A DNA stretch of 10,699 nucleotides from an uncultured Spirochaetales bacterium (lineage in GTDB: Bacteria; UBP6; UBA1177), in NCBI GenBank assembly GCA_902780365.1, contig CACZFE010000043.1:1-10699 (forward strand). The letters run 5' to 3'. A program made the translations under genes and the position numbers. Positions 7,801 through 10,699 of this stretch are shown here, in pieces (the stretch's first letter is position 1; each line of letters starts with the position of its first letter). The notes beneath the pieces are model-generated. The model had not been told where the DNA came from, did no database searches, and saw only the letters and a list, made by a program, of their open reading frames with translations.

Positions 7801-8225
7801 TCGGTTTCCTTTACCAGAGTTTCTCCGACGCTCTGTTCGACGCGGAGCCGCCGGCTGGACTTACCGAGGAAGAGGAGGAGATCTACGCAGACATGCTCAA
7901 ACAGCAGGCCGAGCCTATCGAGGAACAGGCTGTGACCTACTATTCGAAAGCATTGGAAAAGGCTCGTGAGCTCAAGGTCTTCAACAAGTGGACACAACTT
8001 ATCACCGAAAAACTCGCGGTTATGCGCCCGGCGGAATACAAAGTCGGCAAAACGCCGATATTCGCCGAGGAAAACGCTGTCGATTCAGGTTTCGCACCGG
8101 TTGTCTCGCTTGATAAGGCGGAAAAGAAAGTTTACAAAAAGGCGGGTCTCGGAGCTGCCGCAGAAGGATCTTCAGAGCAGAAGAATGAAAAGCCTAAAGA
8201 GGTGAAAGATGAAAAAGCTGAATAA
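4887..8225 (+). CDS. very large periplasmic TPR protein, 1112 aa
   Basis: Its ATG overlaps the previous stop by 4 nt (ATGA at 4887-4890). Residues 1-19 are a signal peptide (MRYFLIFLFALLAALPVSA, cleavage before Asp20). After an acidic stretch, a helical region (55-105) leads into TPR-like repeats covering most of the chain, many with the pattern 'x-YP-(D/N)' between units. Examples are LFEEFVRKYPDNPKY (111-125), YRLAELYYERS, YLLGYCYSESGQGDKAVKVW, YKLAWTYYRQSRLEEAVKTF, AEAEKVYRYIIGRYP and AVNAYKQLYDKYPNYKEK. The C-terminal part (950-1050) has a distinct block, EWMMAGMYRIGFLYQSF, then LFDAEPPAGLTEEEEEIY, which I recall as conserved in large Myxococcota TPR proteins of Agl/Glt-type loci. The tail (1080-1112) is Lys/Glu-rich and disordered. 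It resembles AgmK/GltI in kind (long periplasmic TPR protein) but is much shorter than M. xanthus AgmK, so orthology is not claimed. Exact function unknown; it could form an extended superhelix across the periplasm. Confidence 0.8.
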   Translation: MRYFLIFLFALLAALPVSADEKPAEAQNAETEKPVTSPDDVIVDSDLFNSEAFAREVVRFEGRVREYQKEFNQLVLREVAEKRKFVDSKYSDAISEQELMEAQARKDAIVLFEEFVRKYPDNPKYTPNAMYRLAELYYERSMIVYNEKTAGYEAELEKFDNHEISVEPELPEIDFSDSIKLYTEMIRRFPDFEYIGSVYYLLGYCYSESGQGDKAVKVWLTLLEKGLAGENYVELRLRLGDYYFAENDLKKAENQYLEGKKYHESNFYDQILYKLAWTYYRQSRLEEAVKTFTQLLFYSDEMKAQGIDKGQNLRKEAIQYIAISFADDEWGSADKAIAYFSKIKAASFEIDVFEQLGGYFDENNKYAEAEKVYRYIIGRYPYYENTPMIHNSLIQLCNKAREFDKAAAETEIFAAKYNSSSEWARINRGNPAAVRAAAELAKIALLDTAVFHHKQAQVFKENGETDNATAEYRKAADFYAAYLKDFPYTSETYDITYSLADALFYAGDIKAAVVVYERVRDDKNQDKYRDDAAFQVFYCYNSIWEGSDEKNIPASEKAGKPLSELEQKLVFSSDMYLKLAKEVEDKPVVAYNVARIYYDHDLYSDAEPRYLRIISEFPESQPAVLASKDIIAYYTAKKDWVNVAKWSKVFAERLATKAKTDKKARDEFATYRAGALFKHAQQLEEEGKHVEAAEEYLRMVEENPGNKDADKAMYNAAVNYSRATMFESALRLHERIYTEYPNSELAPQSLYLVAYNAEMSYDHEKAVNAYKQLYDKYPNYKEKSNAVFNAAFLLEKLQKYKDAARYYRLYYNEEKSKPEGKEALYDVGRMYQKAEDWKETIKNYESFISAFENDLSVTHLVARARYQIAKIYEEKLNNKKMAKASYEKILSYIAAKKVTTDESMLYAAEAKFKLLEDDFDAYLKIKILGKNDKQLEENLKKKLAAMKELEGKYNEVLKFQVYEWMMAGMYRIGFLYQSFSDALFDAEPPAGLTEEEEEIYADMLKQQAEPIEEQAVTYYSKALEKARELKVFNKWTQLITEKLAVMRPAEYKVGKTPIFAEENAVDSGFAPVVSLDKAEKKVYKKAGLGAAAEGSSEQKNEKPKEVKDEKAE

Positions 8226-9780
8226 AATTTTCATATTACTTGCACTGATCTCTTTTATTTCGTGCGGAACGGCGTCAACTGCTTCTTCTTCTGATTCGGA
8301 AAAGCCTGAGGGAAGTTCCGTAAAAGCAGGTTCCGAACAGGCCGGAACTGCATCGGAAAGTGCTGAAAAACAGCAGGGTGCTTCCTCAAAAGGTGCTGCC
8401 GGAAACGGCGGAACGGCTGAGGCAGTGCAGGAAAAAGATCCGAATTACGACGGCGGAAAATATGTCGGACCTGCTGCTGCAGACTTTGATGAAGGGCTTC
8501 GTGCATATTCCAACGGCGGATGTGAAAAAGCCATCAAATTCTGGCAGGCCGCTTTCGAGAAAGATCAGAAGAACGCGCAGGTCGCTTTCAACGTTGCGGT
8601 ATGCTTCGATCGTATGAAAAACAAGGCTGAAGCCGCTTCGTGGTACGAAAAGGCTTATCTTGCCGATAACAGTTTCACGAAACCGCTCTACAATCTTGCT
8701 CTGCTCTACATGCCGGCTCAGATAAAAGAAAAAGAACAGTCGCTCATGCAGCTTGCAGAAAAAAACGCCGATGTGGTTGAAAAATATAATTTCATCGCAT
8801 GGCTCAATCTTCAGCTGGGCCGCTCGGAAGAGGCGGAAAAGTATGCGAAGATGGTTCTGAAGGAGGACGAACAGAACTCCGAAGCTGTTATTTCTCTCGC
8901 GACGTCATATTTCAACAAAAAGATGTACGAACTCGCCGAATCTGCTCTTGAAACTGCTGAAAAATGGGATCCCGACAACTTCAGACTTCAGAGACTTTAC
9001 GGTTTCCTTCTTTACAGAACCGGCGATTCGAAAGGAGCTACGACACATCTTATGAAATCGCTGAAAGCAAATCCTGATCAGCCCGAAGTCAGAAACATAC
9101 TGGCTGTCCTGGCTATGAAGATCGAGGATTACTCCACGGCTAAGGATCAGCTTGAGGCTGCTTTGAAAATCAAGGACGATTTCTGGTCTGCGAAACTGAA
9201 TCTCGCGCTGGCTTACAAAGGTCTTGAGGATTATAAGAACGCATCTGTTGTAATTGATGAACTTGAAGCCCGCAAGGATCTTCCCGAGACTCTCCGCAAC
9301 AGCGTGATCTTCAACAAGGCTCTGCTTCACCTCGATGCAGATGTCGCAGGTGACAAGAATCCTGCACGTTTTGACACTGCGGTAAAATATTTCAATGATT
9401 ATCTGAAACTGATTGCGAAGAGCAAAAACTTCAAGGAGCAGAAAGCACTCGTTGACGGTTACATAAAAGAGGCAAATACCGAGAAGAAGAAACTTGAGTT
9501 CGCGCTTGCTGCAAAAGCGAAAGCCGAAAAGAGAAAACAGGCTCAGGAAGCGGAAGCAAAGTTGTTCCAGCAGAACAAGGAAGCAGCTTTCAAAAAGGCT
9601 GAAGAGGCAAACACCGCGGAAGCTTGGAGCAAGTATCTCGAGGAATTCCCGGTCGTAGACGAAAACGACAAACTCAGTCTTTCGGCAAAGGCAAAACTTG
9701 AGGAATTGGCACCAAAGCCGCAGGAACAGGCACCGGCAGCGCCGGAAGAGGGGACTGATGCGAAAAAAGAGGCAAAGTAA
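8209..9780 (+). CDS. TPR lipoprotein, AglT/GltE-like
   Basis: This 523-aa protein starts at ATG 8209, inside the end of the preceding gene (17-nt overlap), with GAGGTG (8200-8205) as ribosome-binding site. The N-terminus KKLNKIFILLALISFISCG is a lipoprotein signal with the lipidated residue Cys19. The -3 residue is Phe, which is less common but accepted. Residues 20-80 form a Ser/Ala/Gly-rich tether. Residues 88-405 hold about eight TPR-like units, including FDEGLRAYSNGGCEKAIKFW, AFNVAVCFDRMKNKAEAASWY, AWLNLQLGRSEEAEKYAKMV, LYGFLLYRTGDSKGATTHLM and LNLALAYKGLEDYKNASVVI. Residues 425-465 are a charged Ala/Lys/Glu-rich helix, then a Pro/Ala/Glu tail. Size, lipobox and TPR content match AglT (GltE), the TPR lipoprotein of the Myxococcus gliding machinery. 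The residue after Cys is Gly, not Asp, so outer-membrane sorting is plausible. Orthology is inferred from context; PilF-like or generic TPR lipoproteins are the alternative. Confidence 0.75.
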   Translation: MKKLNKIFILLALISFISCGTASTASSSDSEKPEGSSVKAGSEQAGTASESAEKQQGASSKGAAGNGGTAEAVQEKDPNYDGGKYVGPAAADFDEGLRAYSNGGCEKAIKFWQAAFEKDQKNAQVAFNVAVCFDRMKNKAEAASWYEKAYLADNSFTKPLYNLALLYMPAQIKEKEQSLMQLAEKNADVVEKYNFIAWLNLQLGRSEEAEKYAKMVLKEDEQNSEAVISLATSYFNKKMYELAESALETAEKWDPDNFRLQRLYGFLLYRTGDSKGATTHLMKSLKANPDQPEVRNILAVLAMKIEDYSTAKDQLEAALKIKDDFWSAKLNLALAYKGLEDYKNASVVIDELEARKDLPETLRNSVIFNKALLHLDADVAGDKNPARFDTAVKYFNDYLKLIAKSKNFKEQKALVDGYIKEANTEKKKLEFALAAKAKAEKRKQAQEAEAKLFQQNKEAAFKKAEEANTAEAWSKYLEEFPVVDENDKLSLSAKAKLEELAPKPQEQAPAAPEEGTDAKKEAK

Positions 9781-9820
9781 GGAATATGAATGCAAAAATG
9801 CTTAGTAAAATAAACCATTT

Positions 9821-9856
9821 GCAAGTTTTTGGCGAAGCTTTTGCCAAAAAATTTGC
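9821..9856 (+). other. strong stem-loop between the TPR operon and the motor genes
   Basis: The arms TTTTTGGCGAA (9826-9836) and TTTGCCAAAAA (9840-9850) pair over 11 positions with one G-U, closing on a 3-nt loop GCT. Below a small internal loop, GCAA (9821-9824) pairs with TTGC (9853-9856). A T-run precedes and an A-run follows on the + strand, which is the reverse of an intrinsic terminator, and the same is true on the other strand. It may instead be an RNA processing or stabilising element between differentially expressed parts of the locus. It is only noncoding if the downstream gene starts at 9915/9918. Confidence 0.5.
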
Positions 9857-9881
9857 TTTAAAGAAATTGTTTGTATATATT
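9853..9881 (+). promoter_or_regulatory. possible promoter for the small exported protein and AglR-like gene
   Basis: A -10 candidate TATATT (9876-9881, one mismatch to TATAAT) lies 17 nt after a weak -35 candidate TTGCTT (9853-9858, three of six matches). Start of transcription would be near 9888, about 27-30 nt before the preferred start codons at 9915/9918. The -35 overlaps the 3' foot of the hairpin. The AT-rich composition makes chance matches likely, so confidence is modest. Confidence 0.33.
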
Positions 9882-9917
9882 CCCGACAACTTTGTTCTTG
9901 TAAAGGGTAAATTTGTG

Positions 9918-10136
9918 ATGTTTTTTGTTTTTGCGCTTATTGCTTCGTTGCTTTTTTCGTTTAATGTTGAAGCTAAAACTATCGTTATAGAAGAAATTCA
10001 GATCGAAGGAACTATACAAAAGCCTGAAGTCATGACCTTTCTGTCAAGGGCCAAGTTCTCGTACCGTTCTTTGGATTTGGATGTAAGCTTTTTGGAAGAG
10101 GTGGAGAAAGCCGTCTGTGTAGACGATGCTTTCTAG
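9918..10136 (+). CDS. small exported protein preceding the TolQ-like gene
   Basis: From ATG 9918 this encodes 72 aa; an adjacent GTG at 9915 has AAAGGG (9902-9907) at a better 7-nt spacing and is equally possible. Residues 1-19 then form a signal peptide (MFFVFALIASLLFSFNVEA), leaving a mature domain of about 53 aa: KTIVIEEIQIEGTIQKPEV, MTFLSRAKFSYRSLDLD, SFLEEVEKAV, DDAF. The pattern I/V-x-IEG-x-IQKPEV...FLSR is one I recall from small proteins encoded just before TolQ/AglR-like genes in Myxococcota, so this start puts the conserved core right after the signal. The frame is open back to ATG 9786 (116 aa), but that ATG lies only 2 nt from its AAGGA and the added 44 residues look like translated AT-rich spacer. 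Function unknown. It is likely periplasmic and possibly a component or chaperone of the motor complex. The AglR-like gene starts 33 nt downstream. Confidence 0.65.
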   Translation: MFFVFALIASLLFSFNVEAKTIVIEEIQIEGTIQKPEVMTFLSRAKFSYRSLDLDVSFLEEVEKAVCVDDAF

Positions 10137-10156
10137 TATATTATTTTTATTTTTTT

Positions 10157-10163
10157 AGGAGGA
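10157..10163 (+). promoter_or_regulatory. consensus Shine-Dalgarno of the AglR-like gene
   Basis: AGGAGGA at 10157-10163 lies 7 nt before ATG 10170, behind an unstructured T-rich leader (10138-10156). It is the best ribosome-binding site in the window; the other genes have partial sites. It fixes the start of the channel gene and suggests the motor subunit is made in larger amounts than the scaffolds. Confidence 0.85.
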
Positions 10164-10169
10164 TTTACT

Positions 10170-10699
10170 ATGGAATGGTTTGCTGAGTTTTATCGTTCAG
10201 GCGGAACGTTTATGCACTTCATCGCTATTTGCGGTCTTTACGTTCTCGGTGTTGCAATTTACAAATGCATTTTTCTTCTTGTAAAGTTCAACACAAACGG
10301 CGCAAATTTGATGAAACAGATCCAGAAGCTTGTTATGGCAAACAATGTTGACAAAGCTATCAAACTTTGTGACGCAGCAGGCGATGCAGCTCTTGCAAAA
10401 GTTATGAAGGCTGGTCTTTCCAGAGCTAACAGAGGCGAGCTTGAAATCCAGAATGCAATGGAAGAGGCTACTCTTGAAGTAACCCCGAAAGTTTCGAAAC
10501 TCCTTCCCAGCATTTTCGCAATTTCGAGTACAGCTACCATGTTCGGACTTCTTGGAACGATTTTCGGACTTATCGATGCATTCGAAGCAGTTGCTCACGC
10601 TGCTCCTGAGCAGAAATCGGCAATGCTTGCAAACGGTATCGCTATCGCTATGAACACCACCGGTTGGGGTCTTATGATCGCTATTCCCGGAACGGTTAT
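10170..10699 (+). CDS. MotA/TolQ/ExbB-family proton channel subunit, AglR-like (5' part)
   Basis: The gene runs off the right edge; 176 complete codons are visible. The N-terminus MEWFAEFYRSGGTFMHF leads into a first membrane helix (about 17-39, FIAICGLYVLGVAIYKCIFLL). A cytoplasmic region follows (about 42-108), with the family's helix of short-range repeats (VDKAIKLCDAAGDAALAKVM, then AGLSRANRG and IQNAMEEATLEVTPKVSK). The second membrane helix carries ATMFGLLGTIFGLIDAF (about 121-137), the classic GLLGTxxGLI motif. The start of the third helix (GIAIAMNTTGWGLMIAIPGTV) includes the conserved threonines that line the proton path in TolQ/ExbB. Together with ExbD-type partners, such proteins form an inner-membrane motor using the proton gradient. 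Next to AgmX-, TPR- and AglT-like genes the best match is AglR, the TolQ homologue of the Myxococcus Agl motor. A Tol-Pal or TonB-ExbBD role is the alternative; no tolA, tolB or pal is visible. Confidence 0.9.
   Translation, partial: MEWFAEFYRSGGTFMHFIAICGLYVLGVAIYKCIFLLVKFNTNGANLMKQIQKLVMANNVDKAIKLCDAAGDAALAKVMKAGLSRANRGELEIQNAMEEATLEVTPKVSKLLPSIFAISSTATMFGLLGTIFGLIDAFEAVAHAAPEQKSAMLANGIAIAMNTTGWGLMIAIPGTV

Noticed and set aside
10112..10156. Small hairpin CGTCT-GTGT-AGACG (10112-10125) followed by a T-rich stretch, considered as a terminator before the AglR-like gene
   Set aside because: The stem is only 5 bp, lies in the coding end of the small protein, and about 13 nt separate it from the T-run.
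1..10699. tRNA, rRNA, CRISPR array, insertion sequence or phage genes
   Set aside because: No transposase, integrase, spaced direct-repeat array or tRNA-like fold was recognised; the only tandem repeat lies inside a coding region.

Overview
The window looks like a chromosomal segment of a didermic bacterium from the myxobacterial side of the old Deltaproteobacteria (Myxococcota, Bradymonadota or a sister lineage). This rests on gene content, not on a marker gene. The base composition is moderate, with T-rich intergenic stretches, so it is clearly lower in GC than classical Myxococcus. All genes are on the + strand and tightly packed.

Layout. (1) 2-217: the 3' end of a gene encoding an AgmX/PglI-type (TonB-like) C-terminal domain. 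(2) 229-879: a small outer-membrane beta-barrel protein of the CglE/GltH kind. (3) 893-1696: glutamate racemase MurI, the only housekeeping gene. (4) 1697-1774: a T-rich spacer with a plausible promoter inside a near-palindrome. (5) 1775-9780: four genes joined by gaps or overlaps of 2, 4 and 17 nt. They encode a secreted protein with a repetitive Ala/Pro/Glu linker, a coiled coil and a beta-rich domain; two large periplasmic TPR proteins of 747 and 1112 aa; and a TPR lipoprotein resembling AglT/GltE. (6) 9781-9917: an AT-rich stretch with a strong hairpin and a possible promoter. (7) 9918-10136: a small exported protein. (8) 10170 to the window end: a MotA/TolQ/ExbB-family proton-channel subunit (AglR-like), cut by the window edge.

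Read together, this is most of the parts list of a Glt/Nfs-like trans-envelope machine. It has an inner-membrane proton-driven motor (TolQ-like), a TonB-like C-terminal domain, several long periplasmic TPR scaffolds, an outer-membrane-directed TPR lipoprotein and a small OM barrel. In Myxococcus xanthus such machines drive focal-adhesion gliding (Agl-Glt) or spore-coat polysaccharide deposition (Agl-Nfs). Which job this one does cannot be decided from the window. ExbD-like partners (AglQ/AglS) would be expected just downstream, and the rest of the AgmX-like gene just upstream. Family assignments come from remembered motifs and gene order, not from a search.
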